A stretch of DNA of 46,735 nt from Dunaliella salina (lineage: Eukaryota > Chlorophyta > Chlorophyceae > Chlamydomonadales > Dunaliellaceae): positions 413,772 to 460,506 of the forward strand of contig MU069443.1 of the NCBI GenBank assembly GCA_002284615.2, read 5' to 3'. How positions within the stretch are numbered: the first letter of the stretch is position 1; every line of letters begins with the position of its first letter. Positions 10,617 through 19,958 of this stretch are shown piece after piece. Made by a program: the position numbers and the translations under genes. Below the pieces are notes generated by a model, which saw only the letters and a list, made by a program, of their open reading frames with translations, made no database searches and was not told the origin of the DNA.

Positions 10617-10918
10617 GAGTCACTCTACACACCATTCTTATAGGAGATGCTGGAGCTGTGTACAATCCCTACACAATTGAACCTCTCTTCAACCTAGGCT
10701 TAACCAAAGAAAAGGCTAAAAAAACTGTTACCTAACTCCACTTCCATGCAGTTGAATCCCTAACAAAAATTGACGGCACCAAACATGCCATCCGTTTCAG
10801 CAACTCTGACAACACAGAACCGGAGTTGGCGGCTACTGGACGGGCTGGTTACAGAAGATATCCTCTAGAGTGAGGCGCGCGCCTGGACGGATGGCCGACA
10901 ACCCTCCGGATCCCCACT
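10617..10918 (+). pseudogene. C-terminal domain of LINE-like copy C
   Basis: The translation reads VTLHTILIGDAGAVYNPYTI then LGLTKEKAKKTV, a stop, and LHFHAVESLTKI. It is homologous to the end of copies A, B, E and F. Three in-frame stops show decay. Confidence 0.6.
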
Positions 10919-11000
10919 AGTTTAAATTTTTTGCCTAGTTCAGATACTGGTGAGACTCATGGTCAGTGACAGCGCTGACTGTGGGATCTTTCCTTGATGC

Positions 11001-11020
11001 ACGCTGGATACGTCCAGCGT
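11001..11020 (+). other. 3' stem-loop of LINE-like copy C
   Basis: ACGCTGG and CCAGCGT flank the loop ATACGT. The loop differs from the other copies while the stem is intact. Confidence 0.8.
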
Positions 11021-11445
11021 AGGCTTTTACTTTTTACTTTTGTTGCTTGAGTGCTGGCATGGCTGCACAGCACCGGAGATGTTGAAGAGAGCAGACAAGA
11101 GGCGGACCGGCTGATCAGGCTTGTATTACATCAGAAGTAACGCCCCTGGCACATGGCCAGGGATGAAAACAAATGCGCCAATTTTCAGAAGAATGCTCCA
11201 CTGGGAGGATAATAAGAGAGAGTCCATGGAGAAGTCCCAACAAATTACACGTCAAACCCCCAGACATGAACGTGATCGTATTGTATGCAAAGCAAGGATA
11301 TATGGATTTCAAGGTTTACACTTTACAGGCACATGCCTGATGGTAACACCAGTGTTATGCTGGCACCTGGAAACAGGGTAGACACCATAAAATGTGTTCA
11401 TGAGCAACACGGACACTTCGGGGTGAGGCGCACTACTCCTCTAAT

Positions 11446-11547
11446 GTCACTATTGGTGGGGCTCATTGTCAGTGCCAGTGCTAACTGTTGGGTCTGTCTT
11501 TAATGCACGCTGGCAAGTACCAGCGTAGACTTTACTTTACTTTACAA
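11446..11547 (+). mobile_element. LINE-like 3' end inserted in the Ty3 integrase
   Basis: About 100 bases match only the family 3' UTR: GGGGCTCATTGTCAGTGCC, the hairpin at 11507-11526 and a tail of ACTTT repeats. It separates the zinc-binding start from the DDE core, so the LINE end landed in (or recombined into) the older LTR element. Confidence 0.7.
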
Positions 11548-11591
11548 GGCCAAGGAATTGCAACCTTTGGCCATTGAGAGTCTGATTTTAG

Positions 11592-12018
11592 GTGTGGGGT
11601 GGACCTAGCCGGCCCCTTCAACCCCAATTCACAGGCAGGCAACAAATACATTTTTGTTGCTGTAGAACTTCAGCATTACATGTGGTGGTAGCCCCTATAT
11701 TGGACAAATCCGCGGCTCCAACAGCTCGCACTTTCATTGAGCATGTGTTATGCAAATTTGGCAGCTGTACGGAAGTCATGACAGATGTAGGCACGGAGTT
11801 TGCAGGTGAATTCGCTGAGCTCCTCAGGCAGCAATACATCAACCATAGAACAACTGCTCCTAACCATCCTCAAGCAGATGGCCTTGCTGAGCATACAGTG
11901 CAGACCACCAAACGCTCTCTCGAGAAATATTATGAAGAGCCAGCAGCCTGAAACATGGGATGTAGCCCTGCCTTGGATTGTGCTTGGATATAACTGCTCA
12001 ATGCAGGTGACCACATAG
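11592..12018 (+). pseudogene. Integrase catalytic core of the Ty3-type relic
   Basis: All three acidic positions of the D,D-35-E core can be placed. About 35 residues separate the second Asp (TDVGTEF) from the Glu (ADGLAE), as in retroviral-type integrases of Ty3 elements. At least two frameshifts are needed to read the whole core, one near 11660-11690 and one near 11900-11950. Confidence 0.7.
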
Positions 12019-12239
12019 TTTTCTCCCTACTATTTGCTCTTTGCGAGAGCACCTATTTTCCCTCCTGCGCATCCTGCCTTGGATGAAAAGTGTTGGTTTT
12101 CATTGATCTGTCTGCCTGCATTCGATTGCCATGCCGTTGATATATCTGCGCTTTCATTGTTTCATGCTTGAGATAGGGGGTTTGTAGCATGGCACTGTTT
12201 TGGCTGCGTCAGTTTCTCAGCCTGACAAGAGCTTTGGAT

Positions 12240-12583
12240 TTTTTTGGTTACATTGCCCAAGGACATGGCGATGTGCCTAGAGGGCCTCTGAGAGAGAAAT
12301 TTCTCTCTCACTTTAAAGGGGAAGCCCATGAGAAAAAAGACAAGACGGCAAGCGCAAGTCCACAGAGAAGGAAAGAAAGGGGGGCTCACACAGGAGAGGC
12401 CGCCTCTCACACCAAGACAAGATCAAGCACTGCCCGGCAGGCACAAGGACCTCTACCCACAGATACTAGACGAGCCCCCTGGAGGCAAGCCTGAGGGCCA
12501 AGTTCAAGTTCTGGTTTGCAGTGAAAGGATGGACATTTGAGAGAGTGTTGTCAAAGGAGGGCTGCCTCCCTCGGCAGACTAAA
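12240..12583 (+). mobile_element. LINE-like copy D, internal fragment
   Basis: The segment starts with a GGACATGGCGATGTGCCTAG block that matches copy A near 7345. It continues through AG-rich sequence and ends at CCCTCGGCAGACT, equivalent to about 7615 in copy A. It lacks the C-terminal domain and joins copy E head-on. Confidence 0.55.
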
Positions 12584-12960
12584 AAGTAAGTCTACGCTGG
12601 ATATACCCAGCGTGCATTAAGGAAAGACCCAACAGTCAGCGCTGAAACTAACAGTGAGCCCCACCAACGAAGGCTCGCTATGAGCAGCCCAGCTAATGTG
12701 GGTCCGATGGGTCGTCAGCCGTCCGTCCAACTGCGTGCCTTGCTGTCCTGTACGCAGCCCGCCCCATAGCCCTCTCCCCCAAAACCCCATTGCTTATGTG
12801 CTGAATTTGATGGAATCTTTGGTGTTGTGATTTTTTGTTAGGCTCTTTACAGCGTGATAGTGAGGTTCTTTTGCAGTTTTATGGGCTTTGCCTTTAGTGA
12901 GGCCAAGTTTGCTGAGGGGATCATTAGTGTAGGGATTGAAGATAGTTCGCCGTCTTTACA
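12584..12960 (-). mobile_element. LINE-like copy E, 5'-truncated
   Basis: On the minus strand the C-terminal domain (TIFNPYTNDPLSKLGLTK) is followed by the family 3' UTR and the hairpin at 12594-12613, with a short ACTTAC tail. The 5' truncation is near 12957. Confidence 0.65.
12594..12613 (-). other. 3' stem-loop of LINE-like copy E
   Basis: The stem ACGCTGG/CCAGCGT is perfect, with a GTATAT loop on the element's strand. Confidence 0.8.
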
Positions 12961-13394
12961 CATGAAAAGTTTAGATATTCTACTACATCATATCCAGACG
13001 TCACTTGTATCCTAAAAGTTCTCTCTCTGTAGAATGTAGAAATTCTCAACATGGAGGTCCAGGGCAGATCATCAGCCAAAAACCCTTGTAATAACCTAAC
13101 TAATCGGTCACCAACAGGAAATTTGACGCTGCACCAAATGCATGTCAGCAATGTCCGATCGGAGGTAACCGATCGTTCCAACAGGGGGACCTTCCTCCAC
13201 AATGCACACGGCCTCTGGCCTGCCAAACTTTCTATTTCTTTCCAAGTTGAGGGCCTCCTCTGTTGGTTTTTTCCTTGCACATCCTTAATTGCGCCAACGA
13301 CACAGCGTCCAAGCTGTATCTGACGTCTCCTCACAATGCATTTTTCCATCCAACGCGCAGCCAAACTCAGGCTAGCATAGACTTTCCTTCCTCC
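12961..13394. other. Intergenic stretch with a 146-codon minus-strand open frame
   Basis: A minus-strand frame is open over 12924-13364 but overlaps copy E at its end. It shows no motif I recognise, and the composition gives no reason to call a gene. Confidence 0.3.
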
Positions 13395-13505
13395 TCAGTA
13401 CAACAATAAGCTTTCCTCTTCGTGCCTGAGCTTATGGATCCGGTGTTGGCTGGCGCAGATCAGCGACATGCTGAACAGCGGGGTAGTCTGGCTGAAGGCC
13501 TCGGC
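13395..13505 (+). pseudogene. Family 2 LINE C-terminal tail fragment
   Basis: The translation ELMDPVLAGADQRHAEQRGS followed by LAEGL matches the tails at 5.5 kb and 16.0 kb. Only the last 35 or so codons are present. Confidence 0.5.
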
Positions 13506-13579
13506 CTGGCTGTCTCTTGCAACACAACAGGATTTCATTTAATTTCAAGTCTGCCTTCAGAATTGCATATCCAATGCAG

Positions 13580-13731
13580 CCCTCTCAATCCCTGTCCCCC
13601 TTCTGGGAATCCCTGCTCACCACTCTGACAGCAAAATGTGTCAAGCTTGCCCGCCTGTCCCTTTCTGCCTTTGGCCAGTCCTTTGGAGTGTTGGGCCATG
13701 CTCTGAGCAAGATTTTGCTGAATTTGGGAAG
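13580..13731 (+). CDS. Candidate exon, unknown protein (plus strand)
   Basis: After a CCAATGCAG acceptor, one frame reads SPFWESLLTTLTAKCVKLAR and then an Ala/Leu-rich amphipathic stretch, ending GGAAG before GTCCCC. Codon thirds are C/G-rich compared with the flanks. The donor is weak and no partner exon matches its phase, so this is tentative. I do not recognise the protein. Confidence 0.3.
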
Positions 13732-13912
13732 GTCCCCTCCCATAATTTCAACATGTCGTCCAGGCATGCCGGTAGGCCTAGCGGCCGACCCACCATGTCA
13801 AGAAAACATCCTGCACCCCCCCCTGGGCCATAGCAGCAGCTGCCATCCTTAATACCAGAGAAGTCCAATTCACCCTGCGCTCCAGCTCCTCTCCTCCAAG
13901 CCCCATTCCCAG

Positions 13913-14175
13913 CCCCTCTCCGGCGGTGGGGTTCCTTTTTGGTGTATTACCTGATAGCCATTGTGCTCACTTTCATGCATGTCGAGCAGTACTTCAACCG
14001 GCATGTTCCCGATACGTTCCTCCTCCTGATTGCCTTGGTGTGCCCCAAAGTTTTTATGCCAAGACAAGGAAAATCTGGCAAACTTCTTTTTCCATTTACT
14101 TCCTGTTCACAGTTTTTCACTCAGATGCAACCATGCGCAGCAGACAGAAGCAACCACTGGGCCAGGCAGTCATGA
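13913..14175 (+). CDS. Candidate membrane-protein exon (plus strand)
   Basis: A frame open to a TGA at 14175 starts after a CCATTCCCAG acceptor. It contains FLVYYLIAIVLTFMHVEQYF, a likely membrane segment, and TFLLLIALVCP, a second hydrophobic run. GC3 is high in the first 45 codons. Its phase does not fit the 13580-13731 candidate. On the opposite strand the same DNA can be read as a different short exon, so the strand is not secure. Confidence 0.3.
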
Positions 14176-14624
14176 GATGAATTACTGATGGCCACGGCGT
14201 CTCAACATGGTCACGAGCGTAGACATCGCGACCCAGCTGCTAGGCGCACCTGCAGTGCAAAGGAAAAGAACATATGGTATGTGTGTTAGGTTTAATTCGG
14301 TCTACAGAGCAAAAGAGAAATGGCATGCTGTTCCACTCATGGCATAGCTTGTGGCTGTGCAGGAGATGTACTGGAGGAATGGATGGACATGGTAGCTGTG
14401 AAGAGCATCAACAAGGAAAGCACCAGAAACTGAGCTCAAAAGTATTTATGACAGCGTGAGGATGGACATGGTAGCTGTGAAGAGCACCAACAAAGAAAGC
14501 ACCAGAAACTGGGCTCAAAAGTATCTTGCGACAGCATGAGCAAGCAAGCACACCTCATCCAAGGGAACCTTTGCTCTTCGCAGCTGGGCGTGTTCTGTCA
14601 TTTCCTTGCCTTTCATTCCTCAGC

Positions 14625-14805
14625 ACACCCCTTCCATATCAAAGAATTTATGAAGGTACTCGAAGCCAGCACGCAGGTCAGCACCTCTGCAACATCAATG
14701 GGTTCATGCAGACACTCAAAGCCAGCGTGCATAAGGGGCTCCACATGGTGCGGTTTTCCTTTGGTGACATTCCGCCCTTCCTATAATTTTTGCTTCTCAG
14801 CACAC
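14625..14805 (-). repeat. Duplicated exon end plus 5' splice site, two decayed copies
   Basis: On the minus strand the last bases of the 14806-14946 exon and its donor (GCTGGCTTCGAGTACCTGCA through GAGGTGTGCTGAG) reappear at 14683-14750 and 14625-14683 with substitutions. The copies keep a GAGGTG- or GGGGTG-like donor. Confidence 0.7.
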
Positions 14806-14946
14806 CTCTGCAACATCAAAGGGTTCATGCAGGTACTCGAAGCCAGCGTGCGAGAGGGGCTCCACCGGGTGCCTCTGCCCCTTGATGACGTTCTTGTCCT
14901 CGTCCACTGTGCGGCAGAACTTATGAATGAGCTTCTGACGGTAGTC
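14806..14946 (-). CDS. Exon of unidentified minus-strand gene (47 codons)
   Basis: The exon runs from a CCAACAG acceptor preceded by a CTGCTGCTACTGG tract to a GTGTGC donor, phase 0 to 0. It encodes DYRQKLIHKFCRTVDEDKNV and then GQRHPVEPLSHAGFEYLHEP. Third positions are strongly G/C. Its 3' end plus donor is repeated in decayed form twice downstream (14625-14760). No family was recognised. Confidence 0.6.
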
Positions 14947-15467
14947 CTGTTGGCCAGCAGCAGCACCAGTAGCAGCAACTCAAGCAGCAAAATTTTTCTT
15001 TAATGCTTCCAGGGCTAGAATGGCACCATTGAAAAAAGAAGGAAAGATGCCAATCCAAAGGCAGCATGAAGAAACAGAGTGAGCAGATGAAACAATGGAA
15101 TCTGGCACTTACTGCCAGCTTCTTCCCAGGCAATGCTGGAAAATGTATAAATGCAGTACCAGTGAGAAAAGGTCTTCAGCACTGGCACAGGTCAGGCAGT
15201 GAAAAAAAGACTAGGAATACCTGATCAAGGATCAAAAGTGATCTGTCTATGAAACAATTCCAGGGGCGCCTGGACCCACAAAGGATATGTCCTTTTGAGG
15301 AGGTGGACATGTTGTTCATCTTGTCCTGTATGGATGGCCATCTTGAGGATAGTGAATCAAGAAGCCAGACCTCAGAGTACCATATGCAATCCATTCCTAT
15401 CACTTGATTCAAAGCCTATGTATTTCATATTTCCAGTCCATGCTTGGACAAAACTATCAAGCTTCAC

Positions 15468-15529
15468 AAAAGCCTGCGGAGTGGCCCACTGTACACATGT
15501 GTCGTCTTGACCATAAAAAGTCTGACCCA
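15468..15529 (-). CDS. Candidate small exon of the minus-strand gene
   Basis: After a CCTGCAG acceptor the phase set by the preceding exon (15592) gives WVRLFMVKTTHVYSGPLRRL up to a GTGAAG donor. An alternative frame (QTFYGQDDTCVQWATPQAFV) is open longer, so the choice rests only on phase. A possible further exon lies near 15233-15348. Confidence 0.35.
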
Positions 15530-15591
15530 CTGCAGGCACACATTGTTCCAAACCTACAACGTGCAAAGATCCATCAGAAAGTTGGCCTCAC

Positions 15592-15735
15592 CTTATACTC
15601 AGCAAAGTTGGCAATGTGCGGAGGGGGCACCGTCTGGCTGTGCAGGAGAGGGCTGATCTCAGCCACGCACCGCCGAAAGGCTTCGATCAGAGTTGGCATG
15701 GAGGGATTGATGGGGGTTGACTTGCAGTCGCAAGG
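15592..15735 (-). CDS. Exon of unidentified minus-strand gene (48 codons)
   Basis: This exon runs from a TCATTGCAG acceptor to a GTGAGG donor, phase 0 to 0. It encodes PSMPTLIEAFRRCVAEISPL and ends QTVPPPHIANFAEYK. GC3 is high. The acceptor and first bases (GCAGCCTTG) are repeated upstream. Its phase matches the upstream exon at 17745-17871, which ends in phase 0. Confidence 0.6.
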
Positions 15736-15870
15736 CTGCAATGACAGGAGCAGAGAAGCTTTGGTCAGAGATGGCATGGAGGGATTGCATGGGTGCAGCC
15801 ACAAGGCTGCAGTGAGAGTCACATTGCTGGAATTTCAGATGCAAGGCTGCAGTGACAGGTGCAGTAGGGG
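15736..15870 (-). repeat. 3' splice-site array upstream of the 15592-15735 exon
   Basis: Reading the minus strand, a pyrimidine-containing tract ending TGCAG followed by CCTTG occurs at about 15736, 15805 and 15848, each resembling the real exon start. One copy also includes the exon's ATCCCTCCATGCCA block. Confidence 0.65.
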
Positions 15871-16024
15871 TGAGAGGGTCCAGGTCATTCGGACAAGACA
15901 AAGGACTAGCTGGTGAAGACAGAATGAAGTTGTACGGTATGGGCGCTCAAGACTTGCAGCAACAAGGCGCTTCATTCTGGGTGCTTTAGACTTGCAGCCA
16001 CAATGGTTACAATGGTTACAATGT

Positions 16025-16300
16025 TTAGGGACCTTCAGCCAGAGCGTTCGGCTGATCAGTCTGTAACTGGTCTGCGCCAGTCAAAAATAAATCCATGTGC
16101 TCAGGAATGAAATGGAAAAAAGCTTGCAGCCACAAAGCTTGAGTGACAGGATCAGGAGGAGTGGCAGGGGTTTGTACAGTTTGGACGAGACAGAGGTCTG
16201 GTGGTACAGAGTGAAGGAAGCTGTACATTGCCATCCTTCTGAGTGAGCACAGCAACATGCGGCAATGCATCTTATAAAAGGAAGCACTGCCATGAATGAG
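16025..16300 (-). pseudogene. Family 2 LINE C-terminal relic
   Basis: The minus-strand translation ends HMDLFLTGADQLQTDQPNAL then AEGP and a stop at 16025-16027, homologous to the tail at 5.5 kb. LINE-like copy F is inserted just upstream at 16317. Confidence 0.5.
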
Positions 16301-16316
16301 TTGATGAAAGAATCCT

Positions 16317-16874
16317 AGAGGCAGAGATTCCACCTCATTGAGCTCAAATTTTGTTCTGACACCAAACCCGAACAAACTCTCCACACTGCGCAAAATCTGC
16401 ACAAACACACCATAGAAAGCTTACGCACAAGATCTCTTCGGGGCACACACCGCAATAACAGAGTCACGCTACATACCATATTAATTGGAGTTGCAGGGAC
16501 TATCTTCAATCCCTACATTATTGATCCCTCTGCAAACTTGGCCTAACAAAAGACAAGCTCACGAAACTGCCAAAGAACTTCACTATCACGCTGTAAAGTC
16601 CCTAACAAAAATCCACAACACCAAAAATGCCATCCAATTCAGTAACATTAGCAATGGGCGTTTGGGGGAGGGGGCTACAGGGAGGGCTACGCACAGGACA
16701 GCAAGGCGTGCAGCCGGACGGATGGCCGACGACCCGCCGGACCCTCATTAGCTGAGCTGCTCATAGCTAGCCTTCTTTGGCGGGGCTCACTGTTAGTGCC
16801 AGTGCTAACTGTTGGGTCTTTCCTTAATGCATGCTGGTAAGTACCAGCATAAACTTTACTTTACTTTACTTTAC
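16317..16874 (+). mobile_element. LINE-like copy F with target-site duplication
   Basis: A 5'-truncated copy begins within the putative nuclease segment, carries the C-terminal domain (ELHYHAVKSLTKIHNTKNAI), the 3' hairpin (16831-16850) and an (ACTTT)n tail. It is flanked by near-identical sequences TTGATGAAAGAATCCT (16301-16316) and TTGATGAGAGATCCT (16875-16889), which fit a target-site duplication from target-primed reverse transcription. Confidence 0.75.
16831..16850 (+). other. 3' stem-loop of LINE-like copy F with compensatory change
   Basis: The stem reads ATGCTGG/CCAGCAT. Relative to the other copies both arms changed at the paired position, so a C-G pair became T-A and pairing is kept. 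Confidence 0.8.
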
Positions 16875-17744
16875 TTGATGAGAGATCCTGCTGTTCACCG
16901 GAGACACTGCCATGCATCGGATGCCGAAAAGGAGCACCATGCACCCCTAAAGATTTTGTTGATGAATCAAAGGTTTTGTTGGTGAAAGGAAGCACAGCTA
17001 CGCATCTGACAAACTGAAAGTATGATGGTTGAAGGCAACACTGCATCACAACATGATTTAGCAAAGGTGCAAGAGGTGCAGCTCTGCAAGCTCTCATGAG
17101 CGTGTTGCATGGATTACCATTGATCAATTAATGATCATCAAACGCCCAAAAAAAAGGTCTTGCGGAAAGTTCGTGGTTCTAAACCTGTTGAGGACCCAGA
17201 AAGGAAAACATCGTTTTCCAGCACCTTAAAATTGTGTTATAATGCAAGAAACATTGTGGCAAAACGAGCCTAACAAATGCAAAGGTTTTGCGCATCGCAT
17301 TGGCTGAACACTAAAACCATTCGTTCAGCACATGCCCATGCATCTCAAGCACACGCCCATGCATCTCAAGCTTTCCAGAGCTTGTTCTACTCGTCAACTT
17401 GAAGACCCACTACATGGAAGAAGCTTTGCGCGCTGAGACCCGGCCAGTGTGGTAAAGCAAGCTCACACTACAGAAACAAGGCTGAATGTTCGAAAGACAC
17501 AGATCCATTCTCCAACTTACGCAGTGAGTTCTTTTGGCACCTGTAACATATGCGCGTGCCCGCAACAGGCGACCCAGCCAGATAATACATGTATGCTCTG
17601 TATGTTCTCAATGGGTTCTCCTTTCCTTCCTTTTAATGCATGCAGCCTCTGGCCTGCGCAGACATCTCTTTTCTTTACATTACATTCAATTGGCAAGACC
17701 TTCCAGTTCTGGCACATGCATGCTCAGTACATCTTCGATCACAC

Positions 17745-17871
17745 CTTAGGAGGGGGTGCCAACTTGGCAAGTATTGACCTCCATTTGGACATGAACTCTG
17801 TGTACAGGTCGGTGTCCGCCAGGATGCCCTCAAAGGACGCAAGCACCACATCAGACATGGGCACAAAGACG
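17745..17871 (-). CDS. Exon of unidentified minus-strand gene (42 codons)
   Basis: From a GTTTGCAG acceptor to a GTGTGA donor, with one leading base, the exon encodes VFVPMSDVVLASFEGILADT then LYTEFMSKWRSILAKLAPPP and Lys. GC3 is high. The leading base completes a Ser codon with the AG left by the 19863-19958 exon, and the end phase fits 15592-15735. An array of seven or so copies of its acceptor region lies upstream. The family is unknown. Confidence 0.6.
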
Positions 17872-18312
17872 CTGCAAACACCAATTCAAACATGGGCACC
17901 GTGTCTCAGGAAGCAGACACACCACGTCAGACATGGGTATGAAGACGCTGCAAGCACAAGCACATCACAGATGGGCATCTTGTCAAAGGAAGCGAGCACC
18001 ACGCCAGACAGGGGCACGAAGGCGCTGCAAATACCATGCCAAACAATGGGCACCACGTCAAAGGAAGCAAGCACCACCTCAGACAGGGTACAAAGATGCT
18101 GCAGGCACAACCAAGTCCAAGATGGGCACCTTGTCAAAGAAAGCGAGCACTATGTTAGACATGGGCACTAAGGCGCTACAAGCACAAACACGTCAAAGAA
18201 GGACACCATGTTAAAGAAAGCGAGCACCATGCCAGACATGGGCATGAACATGCTGCAAGCGCAAATCAAACACCACCAGACATGGGCACAAAGGCACTGC
18301 GAGCACAAGTGC
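17872..18312 (-). repeat. 3' splice-site array, about 80-bp units
   Basis: Each unit on the minus strand ends in TTGCAG, TTGTAG or CTGCAG followed by CGTCTTTGTGCCCATGTCTG or a close variant, which is the acceptor and first 20 bases of the 17745-17871 exon. At least six copies can be aligned. Confidence 0.8.
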
Positions 18313-18333
18313 ATATGCCAGAAGCAGTGCCAG

Positions 18334-18790
18334 AGCAGTGCCAGGATGGCTCCATCATTCGACCAGCTACACTTGTTTGACATTTGTTTTGTGTGTGCAC
18401 ATTTGTCATTTGACACTCGTCAAACCAAGTTCACACAGTGCCAGAGCAGTGCCAGAATGACTTTGTCATTTGACCGAGCGCGTACACTGGTCTGACATTT
18501 GTTCCACCGTGTGTGCAAATTCGTTTGGCACTCGTTTGACGGAGTTCACACAGTGCCAGAGCAGTGCCAGCATGGTTTCATCATTTGACCGGATGCGTAC
18601 ACTCGTTTGACTTTCGTTACGCCGTGTATGCAAGTTCATTTGACCGAGTTCACACTCGCTTGATCGAGTTCACACAGTGCCAGAGCAGTGTCAGCATGGT
18701 TTCATCGTTTGACCGGTTGCATACACCCGTTTGACAATTGCTTGATCAAGATGGCACACTCGTTTGACACTCATTTGACTGAGTGCACAA
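18334..18790. repeat. Degenerate tandem repeat, units of 103-125 bp
   Basis: CAGTGCCAGAGCAGTGCCAG recurs at 18334, 18437, 18551 and 18676, separated by GTTTGAC-rich spacers. No exon relation was recognised. Confidence 0.8.
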
Positions 18791-19376
18791 AGCGCCTGAG
18801 TTCCATCACATAACCGACACAGTGAGGGCGAGCGCCACTCCAGGCATAAGCAACATATTTTTGTTGCATGGGCACAAAATCTCATGCTGCTTGCAGATGA
18901 GCCGCGCCAAGGGCACAGGCACAAAATCTTATGCTGCGTGCACATGAGGCGCGCCAAGGATATGGGCACAACGTCTCGTGCTAGGAGCTGCCCAGACTGT
19001 TTACTGATGAGGCAACAAGGCTATCACGAATGAGAGCTTGGTCTGCAGTTCCTTTCTCCTTTATAAATGTAATGTAATGTAATGTGAGGCCAACAGAATC
19101 AGATAACCTCTTGAGCAACTTTCCTTTGTACAGTACTTGGGCCCTTCTGCAGTGTATTTGTGATTTCCTGCAGTGCGCTGGTGCTCTCCTTCAGTGTTTT
19201 CTTGATCTTCTACTGTTAAGGTGTCTGAACTCTCCTTCGTGCCTGTGCTGCTGACATAAGAGGAGGCAACAAAATAGGCTGTCTGCACTGCTCAGCCGAG
19301 TTCTCTTGCCAAAAGCCTGCTCCACTCCACCAAGGCATCATCCTCAGGGATGAGGTTGGGTGTTATTTATGGGAAT

Positions 19377-19862
19377 GGCCATCCAGAGCCTTGTGTCCAT
19401 ATCACCTGTGTTGCCTAGCCTGGCAGCTTGTAGCGCTAGACAAGCACGGCAGAGCTGTGCGTTGGTAACACCTGTGTTGCCTAGCCTAGCAGTTGCAGTA
19501 CCAGACAAGCAGGGCAGAGTCTTGTGTTGGTTTCGCCTGTGTTGCCTCACAGCTTGCGGTGTCAGATAAGCACGGCGCAGCCTTATGTTGGTTTCTCTCT
19601 TTTTTCTTGAAGGCAGAACCTTGTGTTAGTCTCACGTGTGTTGCCTCCCTGCTTGCAGGGCCAAACAAGCGCAATACAGCCTTATGTTGGTCTCTCTTTA
19701 ATTTTCCTGAAGACAAAACCTTGAGTTGGTCTCACCTGTGGTGCCACGCAGCTTGCAGTGCCAGACAATCACGCCAAAGCCTTATGTTGGTCTTTTTTAA
19801 AGGCAGAGCTTTGTGCTAGTCTCTTCTTCTTTTTATAGGGCGGAGTCTTGTGTTGGTCTTAC
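19377..19862 (-). repeat. 5' splice-site array downstream of the 19863-19958 exon
   Basis: On the minus strand, units of about 60-80 bp repeat a version of the exon end (TGCCTGGCGCTGCAAGCTGC) followed by CAACACAG and GTGAG, GTGTT or GTGAT. They are diverged copies of the exon 3' end plus its donor. About seven copies are visible. Confidence 0.75.
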
Positions 19863-19958
19863 CTTTGTTGCTTAGCAGCTTGCAGCGCCAGGCACGCGCG
19901 GTAGAGGCCGAGGGCACATGCAGTGCTGCGTACTGCGATCATGGTTGGCGGGCAGAAG
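19863..19958 (-). CDS. Exon of unidentified minus-strand gene, flanked by splice-site arrays on both sides
   Basis: The exon starts after TTGCCCTGCAG with one leading base and ends AG before a GTAAGA donor. It encodes FCPPTMIAVRSTACALGLYR then ACLALQAAKQQ. GC3 is high. Phases fit the exons at 22944-23077 (upstream) and 17745-17871 (downstream). Upstream are about ten 96-bp copies of its acceptor plus exon start; downstream are about seven copies of its exon end plus donor. The family is unknown. Confidence 0.6.

Larger units (their letters stand above)
8880..11040 (+). mobile_element. LINE-like copy C with RNase H, degenerate
   Basis: This copy holds the upstream domain missing from copy A (9204-10030, frameshifted), the RNase H start (10146-10403), the shared segment beginning near 10405, and the C-terminal domain (10617-10918) with several stops. 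It ends with the family 3' UTR hairpin (11001-11020) and a TTTTAC-rich tail. An internal deletion has removed the rest of RNase H and the knuckle. Confidence 0.65.
11041..12075 (+). mobile_element. Ty3-type LTR retrotransposon relic (integrase region)
   Basis: The piece holds an integrase zinc-binding start (VHEQHGHFGVRRTTPL, 11395-11445) and a DDE core with frameshifts. The core shows the first Asp near VDLAGPFNPN (about 11600), TDVGTEFAGEFAELL with the second Asp (11778-11830), and HPQADGLAEHTVQTTKRSLE with the catalytic Glu (11865-11925). It is followed by WDVALPWIVLGYNCS and a YYLLFARAPIFPPAHPALDE tail. No LTRs or reverse transcriptase were seen, so this is an internal fragment. Several frameshifts make it inactive. 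Confidence 0.75.

Noticed and set aside
6176..11040. A reverse transcriptase in the LINE-like copies
   Set aside because: No YxDD-type box or neighbouring RT motifs were found in any frame. The copies seen are truncated or lack it.
12924..13364. 146-codon minus-strand frame as a gene
   Set aside because: No motif or splice context was found, and its 3' part overlaps LINE-like copy E.
13973..14040. Minus-strand stretch CRLKYCSTCMK before a GTGAGC, resembling the start of a DHHC palmitoyltransferase domain
   Set aside because: No DHHC core or further Cys-rich exon was found nearby, and the plus-strand membrane-like frame has the better codon pattern.
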